From Acidobacteriaceae bacterium (GTDB lineage Bacteria > Acidobacteriota > Terriglobia > Terriglobales > Acidobacteriaceae), in the NCBI GenBank assembly GCA_003167305.1, contig PMTP01000025.1:1-6057 (forward strand): a DNA stretch of 6,057 bases, given 5' to 3'. The notes beneath the pieces were generated by a model, which was given only the letters and a program-made list of their open reading frames with translations, was not told the DNA's origin and searched no databases. Below are positions 5,856-6,057 of this stretch, in pieces. The position numbers and the translations under genes are program-made. The number at the start of each line of letters is the position of its first letter. Positions within the stretch are counted from its first letter, which is position 1.

Positions 5856-5912
5856 CCCAGCGACGAAGACCTGTCGCTGGGAACCCCGAAGCCGCAAAAA
5901 CAAAAACGCGGC
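5856..5912. repeat. Tandem hairpins between the ABC ATPase and the regulator
   Basis: The first is CCCAGCGAC (5856-5864), an 8-nt loop and GTCGCTGGG (5873-5881), a perfect 9-bp stem. The second is GCCGC (5891-5895), loop AAAAACAAAAAC, GCGGC (5908-5912). GGATGGGGCACCC follows at 5915-5927. The block resembles dispersed intergenic repeats that I recall from Acidobacteriota. It lies 47-103 bp after the ABC ATPase stop in that gene's direction, so it may mark or modulate the transcript end, although no U-run follows the 9-bp stem on the - strand. Confidence 0.5.
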
Positions 5913-5958
5913 GAGGATGGGGCACCCAGACACTACACACACTCTCAGTGAAAATGCC

Positions 5959-6057
5959 CTAGCGGTGGCGCTTGGAGGGCTCGTCGGAGTAGATTTGGCC
6001 GTCGCGGATATGGACGACGCGATGGGCATATTCGGCTATGTCCGGCTCGTGAGTGAC
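5959..6057 (-). CDS. ABC transporter ATP-binding protein, C-terminal 32 residues (5' end outside window)
   Basis: The - strand frame is open from the window edge to TAG at 5961-5959. The visible peptide begins VTHEPDIAEYAHRVVHIRDG and ends in a short polar tail. VTHEPDIA holds the switch (H-loop) histidine, and RVVHIRDGQI is the following strand with the conserved DG turn of ABC ATPases. Wording of this kind is typical of the MacB/LolD-type group, which energises export or lipoprotein-release permeases. Walker A, the signature motif and Walker B lie outside the window, so substrate and subfamily cannot be fixed. The next gene on the strand is the AAA+/Fis-like regulator after about 264 bp, possibly a transporter-linked regulator. 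Confidence 0.85.
   Translation of the reverse strand, partial: VTHEPDIAEYAHRVVHIRDGQIYSDEPSKRHR

Noticed and set aside
5847..6029. A 60-codon - strand frame overlapping the ABC ATPase end
   Set aside because: It is out of frame with the clear ABC ATPase C-terminus (VTHEPDIAEYAHR) and continues into the repeat block.

Overview
The window most resembles a chromosomal segment of an Acidobacteriota bacterium (Terriglobia-like). This rests on GC-rich genes with an aerobic, soil-type gene set, and on gaps filled with palindromic repeats of the CCTTCGAC...GCTCAGGATGACA and CCGGGGTTGAAACCCCGG type, which I recall as frequent in that phylum. The assignment is by recollection, not by search. There is no phage, CRISPR, plasmid or rRNA/tRNA signal.

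Layout: (1) 1-687, + strand: the 3' end of a DUF885 family putative metallohydrolase. (2) 688-1548: a long gap with no convincing gene. It carries a helically phased T-tract array (908-955), a large strand-asymmetric hairpin (1017-1064) and, at its right end, a UUCG-capped hairpin (1489-1522) placed to shape the 3' end of the next gene's mRNA. (3) 1549-2970, - strand: an exported diheme cytochrome c of the cytochrome c peroxidase/MauG-like group. (4) 2971-3643: a second long gap, AT-richer near the cytochrome gene and a mosaic of repeat hairpins near the next gene. (5) 3644-4588, + strand: a site-2 protease (M50B) with two C-terminal zinc ribbons. (6) 4586-4701: a 116-bp element bounded by perfect 17-bp inverted repeats that end in TA, best read as a small non-autonomous transposable element. 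It overlaps the protease stop codon without damaging it. (7) 4756-5694, - strand: a short, degenerate bacterial enhancer-binding-protein-like AAA+ regulator with a Fis-type DNA-binding tail. (8) 5695-5958: a leader or gap with a G-quadruplex motif and tandem hairpins. (9) 5959-6057, - strand: the last 32 codons of an ABC transporter ATPase.

How the genes relate: the ABC ATPase and the AAA+/Fis regulator run in the same direction about 264 bp apart, and the regulator may belong to that transporter locus. The DUF885/cytochrome and protease/regulator pairs are convergent, and structured or mobile DNA sits between them. I see no single pathway joining all the genes. The most unusual items are the regulator, which has lost the sigma-54 contact loop and the Walker B glutamate, the TA-flanked inverted-repeat element, and the phased T-tract array.
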